DNA from: an uncultured Bacilli bacterium
GTDB taxonomy: Bacteria > Bacillota_I > Bacilli_A > RF39 > UBA660
NCBI GenBank assembly: GCA_934102055.1
Contig: CAKOSE010000011.1
Span: 1-34,335, forward strand
Direction of reading: 5' to 3'
Length of the DNA stretch: 34,335 bases
The first letter of the stretch is position 1. Each line of letters begins with the position of its first letter. This document shows, piece by piece, positions 15,736 through 24,210 of this stretch. The position numbers and the translations under genes are program-made. A model generated the notes under the pieces. The model did no database searches, was not told the DNA's origin, and was given only the letters and a program-made list of their open reading frames with translations.

Positions 15736-15974
15736 TATATATTATGGTATTTTTGCTAAATAGTTACTTTTTTTTAGAGTTGACCTTATCTATAAACAAT
15801 TTTCTAGTTGTAGTTTTAATATGTACTTTTTTAAAACTTATATACACCTTGTTATTAAGAAACATAAATTAATATCACATATTCACAATTAAAAATAACT
15901 TACTTTATATTCACACTATTTATAAAAAACTTATTATAAGATTTTTCCTTAAGTTAAAAAATAAAAATTTTATA
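15736..15974. other. AT-rich gap upstream of the RNA candidate
   Basis: About 240 nt with no credible reading frame, RNA gene or strong terminator that I can see. It separates the structured RNA from the end of the DUF1016 gene. Confidence 0.5.
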
Positions 15975-16874
15975 TCACACTAACTCATATTCCCTAACAG
16001 CAATTCTTTCATCTGAACAGTATTCTATTACAAATTTATTTTCTCTTTTGCATATTAATATTCCCATTGTATTATTGTTACTTATTTCTTTTATGTTTCT
16101 ATCTACGTAATTCATATACTTTTGAACCTGTGAAATATATTCAACTTTAAATTGGGTAACTTTTAATTCAATTACTACATAACAATTAAACTTTATATTA
16201 AATAATAACAAATCTATATAATGATTTCTATCACCTATTTTTATTTTATATTCACTACCTATAAAACTAAATGAATTACCAAGTTCTCTCATAAATGATT
16301 CTATATCTTCTAATATTAAATTATGTAATGCTTTTTCGTTAAATATCTCAATATTATTCTTATTTCTAATTAATATTGGATTTGGTACTAAATCTTTTGC
16401 TTCAATCTTATCATCAAGTATTAATTTGTTTTTAGTTTTGATTGGTAATCTATTGTATTCATTATTACGAATCTTTTCTCTTAATAAATCACGCCCAATA
16501 TTTTGTTCTCTACAGATATTGATATAATACCTTATTTCATCTATATTTTTTAAAGGTAATAACTCGACATAATGGCTCCAAGACAATTGTGTCGCAAGCT
16601 GCGACACTTTTTCATCACTAAACATACTATAGAATTGTTTCATCCTAAATAATGTTCTTCTGTTATATTTTTTACCAACTTCAACAACTAATTTTTTAGA
16701 ATATTCATCTATAATATTATCTCCATATTTTCCACCTGCATCATTTAGCAACTTGCCAATTTCAAAATATGTAATAACTTTATGTCTTTCCTTCGAATAG
16801 TCTTTTACTTTTGAATATATTTCATTATCAATTATTTTATTTTTTATTTCATTATAATAATTAATAACCATCAT
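15975..16874 (-). CDS. DUF1016/YhcG-family PD-(D/E)XK nuclease
   Basis: A 299-aa protein with the YhcG layout. The N-terminal DUF1016 helical domain (about 1-140) includes KYNRRTLFRMKQFYSMF and LATQLSWSHYVELLPL. A C-terminal PD-(D/E)XK nuclease-like domain (about 175-299) has D221 (HYIDLLLFN) and E236-L-K238 (YVVIELK). YhcG proteins often travel with restriction-modification or other mobile genes and are presumed DNA nucleases. Here it starts only 6 nt after the comEC stop, in the same direction. The SD AAAGGA abuts tandem ATG codons, so 16874 or 16871 may be used. No restriction-modification genes are visible. Confidence 0.88.
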   Translation of the reverse strand: MMVINYYNEIKNKIIDNEIYSKVKDYSKERHKVITYFEIGKLLNDAGGKYGDNIIDEYSKKLVVEVGKKYNRRTLFRMKQFYSMFSDEKVSQLATQLSWSHYVELLPLKNIDEIRYYINICREQNIGRDLLREKIRNNEYNRLPIKTKNKLILDDKIEAKDLVPNPILIRNKNNIEIFNEKALHNLILEDIESFMRELGNSFSFIGSEYKIKIGDRNHYIDLLLFNIKFNCYVVIELKVTQFKVEYISQVQKYMNYVDRNIKEISNNNTMGILICKRENKFVIEYCSDERIAVREYELV

Positions 16875-16880
16875 TCCTTT

Positions 16881-18962
16881 CTACGGATCATAAGTCCTAA
16901 CCTTATATCCTTTATCATCAAAAGTAACCTTTATTGAACCATTAACATCCGTTCTATATATTTTTGTATTTTTTAAAGTTTCTAACACCTCATCTTTAGG
17001 ATGGCCATATCTATTATTCTTACCAACAGAAATTACTGAGTTTTTCGGATTTATTTTCTCTATAAATTCCTTGCTTGAAGACGTATTTGAACCATGATGT
17101 CCTACTTTTATAAAATCTATATCATTTAACTCATATTTCTCCATAATATCTATTTCTTTTTTCACACCAGCATCACCCATAAAAATAAACTTTTTATTTT
17201 GATAATTTAAATAAATAACACTTGAATTATCATTTTCATTATTATAAGTTTTGGTATTTAAAAACTCCAATTTATATTTATTTAGTTTTAATTCTTTTAC
17301 ACACGACTTATAATTTATATTATTTTTTCTTAATGCTTCAATAAGTTCATATTCTAAATTATTGTACTCTCCACAATTAAAAACAACTTGCTTTATATTC
17401 ATATGATTTACTAGATATAAAGCCTCTTTCATATGATCAGCATCTCCATGAGTTAACACTAAATTATCTAATTTTTTTATTCCAACTGAATTTAAATACG
17501 GGACTAATTTATTTTTAGCTATCTTATATTTATATTCCTGATCTTTTATTTGCATTTGTCCTCCAGTATCTATCAAAGTTGTATTACCATTTATATTTAT
17601 TAAAGTACTATCTCCTTGTCCAACATCTAAATACATTACAAAGTCTTCCTTACTAAAAGGCATAAAGCTATGTAATATAAAAAACATTATTAATATTATG
17701 ATAAATTTTGTCCTTTTAGTATTCCAATTTAAAAACAACTTACAGATTATGACAAAATAAATGACTACTGTTAACATACCCATTTTACAGTTACTCACTT
17801 TAAGTATCGGGACTTGGTCTAAAAAATGTGATGAAAACTCAATTATTTTGATCAATAAATAAAGTACACTATCCAGACCAGGAAATAAGTAACTTATTAA
17901 AGTAAACGGTAATAGAACAGATGATACATACGGTACAAAAAAAAGATTATAGATCACTGAAAGATAATTTATTTTATAAAAATTATTTATTGTTATTGGA
18001 TACGACACTAAAAATGCTATTAAAGAAACCATAAATAGTGAATATAACTTATTCTTTGTATTTATCAAATCCTTAAACAATATTAAAAATAAAGTTACTA
18101 AAAACGAATATTTTAATCCAATATTATTTATATTAAGTGGATTATTTACCATTATTATACATAATGCAAGCACCAGAAGATTCACCGTCGGTATTTTAAG
18201 CTTTAACATTTTATTTATCATTAACAATATTGTTAAAATAGCACCCCTCATAACAGACATTGAAAAATTTGTCAAAAACATATAAAAAAGCAAAAACACT
18301 ATCAATATAATATATTGTTTTATATCTCTTAATTTTAACTTTTCTAATATCTTTGATAAAACTCCTAAAAATATTGATATATGAAGACCAGATATAGCAA
18401 ATAAATGACTTATTCCATTTTCCCTATATGAAAGCAATGTATCCTCATCTATATAACTATTATTTCCAAATATTAAACTATTTATATATGGAGACGATTT
18501 CTTTAACCTTTCTCCTCTTTTTAGCAACACATTTTTTGCTTTATAAAATAAATTCTTATTACTTTCTATCTTAGTTATACTTTTTATATCTATTACTGTA
18601 TATATTTTATTACTATTTAAATATTTCTTATAATTAAATGTATTTGGTACTGTATTATTATCTATTTCCTTTATTTCTCCAGTTACCTCTACCTTATCTC
18701 CTAAATTATATTTGGCATTATATGAACCTATTTCTTCTCTATCACAATAAATAAATCCTAAAACTTTTTCTTTTCCTTTTAATTCATACTTTATACCATA
18801 ATCCTTTACTGCTTTATTCGATATTATAAACCTTTCCTTATCTATAGATTCATATATACTAATGTGTACTATATTACTTTGTACAAAATATCCTATTAAA
18901 GATATTACTAAAAGTATAATATAAGGTATTTTAGATTGTAATATTTTCCTTAATCTTTTCAA
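16881..18962 (-). CDS. comEC: ComEC/Rec2-family DNA uptake channel
   Basis: A 693-aa inner-membrane protein that passes single-stranded DNA into the cell during transformation. N-terminal helices and an OB-like DUF4131 region (about 1-130) are followed by the Competence domain with many helices (about 150-430). The C-terminal metallo-beta-lactamase-like domain starts at 445 (LDVGQGDS), with HGDADH at 505-510 and GHHGSNTSS near 621. All main motifs are kept. The start appears to be TTG at 18962: GGGGAGG lies 6 nt upstream, and the gene overlaps comEA by 32 nt. Other uptake genes (comGA-type pilus, comFA) are not in this window. Confidence 0.93.
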   Translation of the reverse strand: MKRLRKILQSKIPYIILLVISLIGYFVQSNIVHISIYESIDKERFIISNKAVKDYGIKYELKGKEKVLGFIYCDREEIGSYNAKYNLGDKVEVTGEIKEIDNNTVPNTFNYKKYLNSNKIYTVIDIKSITKIESNKNLFYKAKNVLLKRGERLKKSSPYINSLIFGNNSYIDEDTLLSYRENGISHLFAISGLHISIFLGVLSKILEKLKLRDIKQYIILIVFLLFYMFLTNFSMSVMRGAILTILLMINKMLKLKIPTVNLLVLALCIIMVNNPLNINNIGLKYSFLVTLFLILFKDLINTKNKLYSLFMVSLIAFLVSYPITINNFYKINYLSVIYNLFFVPYVSSVLLPFTLISYLFPGLDSVLYLLIKIIEFSSHFLDQVPILKVSNCKMGMLTVVIYFVIICKLFLNWNTKRTKFIIILIMFFILHSFMPFSKEDFVMYLDVGQGDSTLININGNTTLIDTGGQMQIKDQEYKYKIAKNKLVPYLNSVGIKKLDNLVLTHGDADHMKEALYLVNHMNIKQVVFNCGEYNNLEYELIEALRKNNINYKSCVKELKLNKYKLEFLNTKTYNNENDNSSVIYLNYQNKKFIFMGDAGVKKEIDIMEKYELNDIDFIKVGHHGSNTSSSKEFIEKINPKNSVISVGKNNRYGHPKDEVLETLKNTKIYRTDVNGSIKVTFDDKGYKVRTYDP

Positions 18963-19638
18963 ATAGGGCCTCCCCTATTCCAGAAACTTGTTTTATTTCT
19001 TCTATTGTTTCAAACTTCTTTTTTGTTCTATATTCTATTATTGCTTTAGCTTTTGATTCACCAACCCCAGATAAAGTCATTAACTCCTCTAAAGTGCCCT
19101 CATTTATTGAAACCAATTTCTTATCTTGACTTTCTTCCTTCTTAACACTACTATTACTTGCTTTTTTCCCATTTTTAAAGTTCTCATTTGTAATACAAGC
19201 ATCATTTGTTATATCCTTAGTACATATATTTCGCACTACCTCTTCGTTCTCTTTTGTCTTTTCAAATTCTCTTACTTCTTCCTTACTATAGATTATTATA
19301 ACCATTTCATCTGTTATTTTTTTACTTAAATTATTTACTCTATTATCAGCATTTATCGTAAATCCACCAGCCTTTTTTACAACATCTATTACCCTTTGCC
19401 CATCTTCTAAATAATAGACCCCTGGTTTTTTTACTTCACCCTTTATATCCACAATTAGCTTTTTTACTTCTTCTTGTTGTGATACTGGTTTTTGTTCACT
19501 AGTCCTATCCTTAAGATTATTTATTTCTTGTGTAAAATAATAAAATGATAATATCTGTAACCCTATAGACAAAACTAACACTAAAGTAAACAAAATATAC
19601 TCTTTGTACTTAGAATAAAGTTCTAATAATTTTTCCAT
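18931..19638 (-). CDS. comEA: ComEA, DNA receptor of the uptake machinery
   Basis: 235 aa: a signal anchor at about 13-35, an SLBB domain at about 68-120 (VDIKGEVKKPGVYYLEDGQ), a charged linker, and two helix-hairpin-helix motifs at the C-terminus (about 175-235: LEELMTLSGVGESKAKAIIEYR and IKQVSGIGEALFEKIKE). This is the normal Firmicutes ComEA layout; it binds double-stranded DNA at the surface and hands it to ComEC. The SD GGAGGTG lies inside a perfect 11-bp hairpin, so initiation may be controlled. Confidence 0.93.
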   Translation of the reverse strand: MEKLLELYSKYKEYILFTLVLVLSIGLQILSFYYFTQEINNLKDRTSEQKPVSQQEEVKKLIVDIKGEVKKPGVYYLEDGQRVIDVVKKAGGFTINADNRVNNLSKKITDEMVIIIYSKEEVREFEKTKENEEVVRNICTKDITNDACITNENFKNGKKASNSSVKKEESQDKKLVSINEGTLEELMTLSGVGESKAKAIIEYRTKKKFETIEEIKQVSGIGEALFEKIKENITI

Positions 19639-19640
19639 AC

Positions 19641-19684
19641 AAAAACACCTCCTACTTAATAATTACCATCCTAGAGGTGTTTTT
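19641..19684 (-). promoter_or_regulatory. SD-masking hairpin or terminator before comEA
   Basis: Perfect 11-bp arms, 19641-19651 and 19674-19684, with a 22-nt loop, lie between ftsW and comEA. On the minus strand the downstream arm is GAGGTGTTTTT, so the comEA SD (GGAGGTG) pairs with the upstream CACCTC. The stem followed by T residues may also end ftsW transcripts. Either way it places a control point before the competence genes. Confidence 0.6.
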
Positions 19685-19694
19685 CCTATTTTTT

Positions 19695-20831
19695 TTAACT
19701 TTTTTTTAATTTTTTTGTATTATTTTCATAACTTACCCTTTGAACCATAGCAAGTGCTAGCAACGTACACCAACAAACACTACCACCATAACTCATAAAT
19801 GGAAGAGGCACCCCTGTCATTGGAAGTATTCCAAGTACTCCAGTTAAATTTACCATTATATGCATAAATATATAAAATGCCACTCCAAAACAAATTAATC
19901 TTCCCGAAATATAAGATGATCTCTTTCCTATTACAATTATTCTTACTATCAAAATAAAATATAATGTAAATAAAGCAATTGCTCCAATTATTCCTGTTTC
20001 CTCAACATATATTGCAAAAACAAAATCCGTATGAGCCTCTGGAAGATATAAATACTTTTGTGTACTATTTCCAAGTCCCTTTCCTGTTAATCCCCCGCCA
20101 TTTATAGCTATATAACCATTACACAACTGATTGCCTGATGTTATATATCTACTACAAGGATCATGAAAATTAAATCTTTCCAATTTATCTTTAGGAATAA
20201 GCTTATCACCACACGTTATTACCAAAATCGCAAGTAACAAACTAAATACTATCCCTATACCAAAAATTTTTAATTTTATTTTCGGAGATGCTGGAGATGC
20301 AAAAAACATAAGTAAACAAAGTCCCGCAAAAATAATCGCAGTTCCTAAGTCTCCTTGAAAAACTATTGTACCAGCCACTATCATTGCAACTATCATAGGA
20401 ACCATCATTCTAAAAAAATTATCACTATACTTCATATTCTTATCATAATAAGTTGCAATAAGTGGGATGATTGATATCTTCGCAAATTCACTAGGCTGAA
20501 TACCTAATCCATTATAGTTAATCCAACCACTCATACCATTTATTACTTGTCCCAAAAGAGATAACACTACTATTACTCCAGATATTCCTATAGTAGCAAT
20601 CCAAGACAGTCCAGAGTATTTCCTTGTAGGAATCATTATGAAAAACAAACAGACTATAAATCCTACTGATAAAAATATAAACTCCTTTAGAAAATATCTA
20701 CTTGGATCAGCATCATTTAACATATATGCTGTTACATTCGAAGCCGAATAAATAGTTATTAATCCTAGTGTAAATAGTATTACTGAAATAATTAAAAGCG
20801 GTTTATCTATCTTCTTCAATATTTTTAACAT
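19695..20831 (-). CDS. ftsW: FtsW-type SEDS peptidoglycan polymerase
   Basis: A 378-aa SEDS protein with about ten membrane helices. It polymerises lipid II into glycan strands at the septum, together with a class B PBP. Motifs: TIYSASNVTAYM near 28, GWINYNGLGIQPSEFAKI (about 102-119), GGGLTGKGLGNSTQKYLYLPEAHTDFVFA (about 247-275, cited in part) and PLPFMSYGGSV near 352. The pattern is nearer FtsW than RodA, but a SpoVE-like paralogue is possible. The SD is GAGGT before ATG. It is upstream of comEA in the same direction. Confidence 0.9.
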   Translation of the reverse strand: MLKILKKIDKPLLIISVILFTLGLITIYSASNVTAYMLNDADPSRYFLKEFIFLSVGFIVCLFFIMIPTRKYSGLSWIATIGISGVIVVLSLLGQVINGMSGWINYNGLGIQPSEFAKISIIPLIATYYDKNMKYSDNFFRMMVPMIVAMIVAGTIVFQGDLGTAIIFAGLCLLMFFASPASPKIKLKIFGIGIVFSLLLAILVITCGDKLIPKDKLERFNFHDPCSRYITSGNQLCNGYIAINGGGLTGKGLGNSTQKYLYLPEAHTDFVFAIYVEETGIIGAIALFTLYFILIVRIIVIGKRSSYISGRLICFGVAFYIFMHIMVNLTGVLGILPMTGVPLPFMSYGGSVCWCTLLALAMVQRVSYENNTKKLKKS

Positions 20832-20951
20832 AATCTACCTCTATATTATAATAACACAAATTATTGTTTTTTTAAATAAAATAGTTTTTTATAATGTCAA
20901 AAAGTTAGTAATTATAATAAACTATATTAGATATCAAAAAGGAGGATGCTT

Positions 20952-21116
20952 ATGTATTATTACGGAAATTCCTATGGCTATGGCCAAGGTTGTGGATGTC
21001 AACAAGCCAGTAACTACGGTGGTTACTATGGCGGAGGATATTCAAACGGATATGCTATTATTTTAGTTTTATTTATTTTATTAATAATCATAATTGGCGC
21101 AAGAAATTGGGCTTAG
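20952..21116 (+). CDS. Tiny YjcZ-like membrane protein
   Basis: A 54-aa gene with a strong AAGGAGG SD 6 nt before ATG. The first 33 residues are rich in Gly and Tyr with a CGC motif (MYYYGNSYGYGQGCGCQQAS). They are followed by one transmembrane helix (GYAIILVLFILLIIIIGARN). This layout matches the YjcZ/tiny-TM family (sporulation-associated in Bacillus), known as very short spore or membrane proteins. Whether this organism sporulates cannot be told from the window. A hairpin terminator follows directly. Confidence 0.8.
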   Translation: MYYYGNSYGYGQGCGCQQASNYGGYYGGGYSNGYAIILVLFILLIIIIGARNWA

Positions 21117-21138
21117 TTAAAAAAAATATTTAATTTAT

Positions 21139-21167
21139 GGATTGTTATCATTTTATGTTAGCAATCC
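21139..21167 (+). terminator. Terminator of the YjcZ-like gene
   Basis: Nine-bp stem with one G-U pair, GGATTGTTA (21139-21147) and TAGCAATCC (21159-21167), followed by TTTTTATTTTTTT. Confidence 0.8.
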
Positions 21168-21218
21168 TTTTTATTTTTTTCTTTATGTGATATGATATAT
21201 TTATATTAGAGGTGCAAT

Positions 21219-22016
21219 ATGAAAAAAAATAATAAAAAAATAATGATTATAATTTTAATTATTCTTATAATAGTTTTTATCATTCTTTTTACCAAAGTTT
21301 TATTATGGACTATTGATTCTCATAAAACTAAAAAACAAGGCTATGACGAAAATATTACCTTAGTTTCAGACAATAGTAACACAGAAATAATAAAACAAAA
21401 AAAATTAGACAAAAATAATCCCTATTGGGATTATATAAAAATGAAACTTATCAACGTTGACTTTTCCAAACTCATTAAAGAAAATAACGACACAGTCGGA
21501 TGGATACAAGTTAAAGGCACTAACATAAATTACCCATTTGTACAAGGAAATAACAACGACTATTACCTAAATCATTCCTTCGATAAAAGCTATAATGGAG
21601 CAGGATGGGTTTTCTTAGATTACAGAAACGACACCTCTATTGAAAATAGAAACACTATTATATATGCTCATGGTATGTATGATAAAACCATGTTTGGGTC
21701 ACTAAAAAATATAGTTTCCAGTGGTTGGCTAGATAATAAAAATAACTACGTAGTTAAATTATCCACCATGTACGAAAATACACTATGGCAAGTTTTCAGT
21801 GTCTATCATATTCCAACAACAAATGATTATCTAAAAATAAAATTTAAAAGCAACGAAGAATTCAAAGATTTCGTAGACAAACTAACTAAAAGAAGCTATC
21901 ACGATTTTAATACAGATGTCTCCTCAAAAGATGATATTTTAACACTATCCACTTGCTGGAATAAAAAAGAAAAAGTTGTTCTTCATGCTAAACTAATTAA
22001 AAGAGAAAAGAGATAA
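21219..22016 (+). CDS. srtB: Class B sortase
   Basis: A 265-aa membrane-anchored transpeptidase: an N-terminal transmembrane helix (8-30), then the sortase barrel. It has His in YAHGMYDKTMFGSL (H151) and Cys in LTLSTCW (C246). The usual catalytic Arg in the last strand (RxVVxAKL) appears as Lys252 in KVVLHAKLI. The NxDYYLNHSFD and GWVFLDYRN blocks fit class B. Sortases join surface proteins to peptidoglycan or to pili. No protein with an obvious LPXTG or NPQTN-type tail lies in the window, so its substrate is elsewhere. It is transcribed alone, with GAGGTG as SD. Confidence 0.88.
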   Translation: MKKNNKKIMIIILIILIIVFIILFTKVLLWTIDSHKTKKQGYDENITLVSDNSNTEIIKQKKLDKNNPYWDYIKMKLINVDFSKLIKENNDTVGWIQVKGTNINYPFVQGNNNDYYLNHSFDKSYNGAGWVFLDYRNDTSIENRNTIIYAHGMYDKTMFGSLKNIVSSGWLDNKNNYVVKLSTMYENTLWQVFSVYHIPTTNDYLKIKFKSNEEFKDFVDKLTKRSYHDFNTDVSSKDDILTLSTCWNKKEKVVLHAKLIKREKR

Positions 22017-22055
22017 TATTTCAAAGTTATTATTTCTTTTTTTGTCGTTATATGT

Positions 22056-22061
22056 TATAAT
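22056..22061 (+). promoter_or_regulatory. Extended -10 of the def promoter
   Basis: TGTTATAAT (TATAAT at 22056-22061) is an extended -10 about 24 nt before the def start; the -35 is weak. Confidence 0.5.
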
Positions 22062-22084
22062 ACACTTATCTTTGAGGTGATAGT

Positions 22085-22636
22085 ATGCTAAAAAATAAAG
22101 ACATTTTAGACGAAAGAGATAAAAGACTTAGAAAAGTTAGTAAAGAAGTTACCTTTCCTCTTAATGATGAAGATAAAGAAACGATTAAACTTATGATTGA
22201 ATACCTAACAAATAGTCAAATTGAATCTCTAGCAAGTAAATACGATTTAAGACCAGGTATGGGAATGGCTGCAATTCAACTTGGTATAAATAAAAGATAT
22301 TTTGTTGTAGTACATGAACAAGAAAAACCAGAAACTTTTAAAAACTATATTATTATAAATCCTAAAATTGTTTCAAATTCTGAAGAAATGATTTATGTCG
22401 AAGAAGGCGAAGGATGCCTAAGTGTAAACAGAGATATTGACGGAATAGTTCCTAGATACGCAAGAGTTACCCTAGAAGGTTATGATATAGATGGAAATAA
22501 AATAAAACTAAGAGGAAGAGAAGAACTTGCAGTAGCTTTCCAACACGAACTTGATCATTTAAACGGTATTTTATTCATTGATAAAATAGATAAAAATGAT
22601 CCATATAAGTACGAAGACGTTTATAGAGCCATATAA
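22085..22636 (+). CDS. def: Peptide deformylase
   Basis: A 183-aa metalloenzyme that removes the formyl group from the N-terminal Met of new proteins. All three motifs are present: GMGMAAIQLG (58-67), EGCLSV (109-114, metal ligand C111) and QHELDHLNG (153-161, ligands H154 and H158, catalytic E155). Length and the insert between motifs fit type 2, as in Gram-positives. The SD is GAGGTGATAGT before ATG. Confidence 0.97.
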   Translation: MLKNKDILDERDKRLRKVSKEVTFPLNDEDKETIKLMIEYLTNSQIESLASKYDLRPGMGMAAIQLGINKRYFVVVHEQEKPETFKNYIIINPKIVSNSEEMIYVEEGEGCLSVNRDIDGIVPRYARVTLEGYDIDGNKIKLRGREELAVAFQHELDHLNGILFIDKIDKNDPYKYEDVYRAI

Positions 22637-22637
22637 T

Positions 22638-22666
22638 TTGGCTTATTTTTTAAAATATGATATAAT
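22638..22666 (+). promoter_or_regulatory. Promoter of the orphan gene at 22682
   Basis: TTGGCT (22638-22643), a 17-nt spacer and perfect TATAAT (22661-22666). Confidence 0.65.
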
Positions 22667-22681
22667 ATAAAAGGTGAAAAT

Positions 22682-23788
22682 ATGACAAAAAACAATAACA
22701 ATAATGAATTATATAAGTATTACTATGAGTACTGGGAATATGCTGACTGGGATAATAATAAACTTCTTAATATAACTACCCCAGAACTTAGCATTTCCCA
22801 AATTAGAAAATGTGCTAAAACATATGCTACTAATGTACTAAACTTTAGCCAAGATGAATTCTACAAGAAAATTGCACGTGCTAGAGTCTGTAGAACACGT
22901 AGTATCACTATGTCTGATAAATACTTTATAGCATTCGAAAAACTAAGTGATGCCTCTAGTGAATCCGATATTAAAGATATCCTATCTAGAGAAGATATTA
23001 GTATAAAAGAACTTAAAAAATTCATTAAACAATACATAAATATTTACAGAAAAAACGAAAAAACATCTATTTTAGACGATTTAAAAAACAAAATTGAATC
23101 ATTCGAAGAAAAACAAACAAAAGTTGTTCCTAAAGATGATGGTGATGTTGCATCACTTTCTAATGCTAAAGCTTATATCGGAGCATACGTTAACAATAGC
23201 AAAATTAACAAAGCAACATTCTGTCAACTAAATGGAATAACCTCCGATACATTTGATGGATATGTCAATATTGTTAGAACTTTTGATCACAGCTTATATG
23301 ATCAATTAATTGAAAAAATCGAAGATACACGTAAAAAAGAAAAAAGAAAACTTATTAAAAAAATTCCTACAATAATAGAAAACATAAATGATAAAGAAAA
23401 TTCTTTCAATGTATTAGATTACTTCTTAATTACTACAATCAGTTTAGAAGAGTTTAAAGATATCTGTTTAGAACTAAAAAGTAAAGAAAGAATGAGTGCT
23501 AAAGATTACAAAACAATCGAAAGATTTATCGCAAATATACATATTACCCCTTGTAACAACAGAGAAATAAATAATCTTTTAAAAGAAGACATTGCCTTTA
23601 ATGCTAAATTTGACGAAAAAGGCAATTTCATTCCAGATAGTGCTATAAAACCATCACTAGAAGAAAAAGAAACAGTAATTGAATTCTTAAAACTAAATGG
23701 TATTCCTATCGATAAAAAGATTTATCATTTAGCCCTAAAAAAATATATTGATGAAAACATAAATACAAAAGGAAATCAAAAAAAATAA
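22682..23788 (+). CDS. Hypothetical protein, helical, function unknown
   Basis: 368 aa, no signal peptide or membrane helix, rich in Lys, Glu, Asn and Ile. I do not recognise a family. Several short helical units may resemble each other: FSQDEFYKKIARARVCR (near 55), INKATFCQLNGITSDTFDGY (about 175-195), ISLEEFKDICLELK and VIEFLKLNGIPIDKKIYH (near 340). They read like HTH-type or tandem helical DNA- or RNA-binding modules, but this is only a visual impression. It has its own promoter, an AAGGTG SD and a bidirectional terminator, so it is a single-gene unit. Confidence 0.7.
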   Translation: MTKNNNNNELYKYYYEYWEYADWDNNKLLNITTPELSISQIRKCAKTYATNVLNFSQDEFYKKIARARVCRTRSITMSDKYFIAFEKLSDASSESDIKDILSREDISIKELKKFIKQYINIYRKNEKTSILDDLKNKIESFEEKQTKVVPKDDGDVASLSNAKAYIGAYVNNSKINKATFCQLNGITSDTFDGYVNIVRTFDHSLYDQLIEKIEDTRKKEKRKLIKKIPTIIENINDKENSFNVLDYFLITTISLEEFKDICLELKSKERMSAKDYKTIERFIANIHITPCNNREINNLLKEDIAFNAKFDEKGNFIPDSAIKPSLEEKETVIEFLKLNGIPIDKKIYHLALKKYIDENINTKGNQKK

Positions 23789-23805
23789 AGCAACACGCTT
23801 TATTT
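23783..23805. terminator. Bidirectional terminator
   Basis: AAATAAAGC (23783-23791) and GCTTTATTT (23797-23805) with a 5-nt loop and flanking A and T runs. It lies between the orphan gene and the convergent GNAT gene. Confidence 0.8.
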
Positions 23806-24210
23806 TTAATTTATTTTCTTTTTATATACATTCGTATCATATAACACATAGTCTAAGTTTTTATATAAAGTATTCGCAGAACATCTTTTTTTATTAGAAG
23901 TTAACATCAACATAGTAACACACTCTCTCCTTGCAATTATCTCAAGTTCTCTTAACATAAAAGTACCTACTCCTTGACCTCTATACTCACTTTTTACACA
24001 CACCAAGTTTATATATCCCGTCTTTTCATTGGTAAATATATTATTTATATAATTAATCATACACATTCCTAATATAATACCTTGATCTTCTACTACATAT
24101 ATATTCTCATCTGTATATTCGATATTATTTAAAACCTCTTTATCAAACGATTCCTGATATATTTTAGTTATATCCTTTAAATCAGCTTGATTAGCTCTTC
24201 TTATATCCAT
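23806..24210 (-). CDS. GNAT-family N-acetyltransferase
   Basis: A 134-aa GNAT protein with the acetyl-CoA motif A (VKSEYRGQGVGTFMLRELE) and motif B region (NKKRCSANTLYKNLDYVLYDTNVY). The substrate is unknown. The start ATG at 24210 overlaps the TGA stop of dut (TGATG), with AGGAAC upstream; a GTG three bases earlier is an alternative. It is the last gene of the nrdD-nrdG-dut unit. Confidence 0.88.
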   Translation of the reverse strand: MDIRRANQADLKDITKIYQESFDKEVLNNIEYTDENIYVVEDQGIILGMCMINYINNIFTNEKTGYINLVCVKSEYRGQGVGTFMLRELEIIARRECVTMLMLTSNKKRCSANTLYKNLDYVLYDTNVYKKKIN

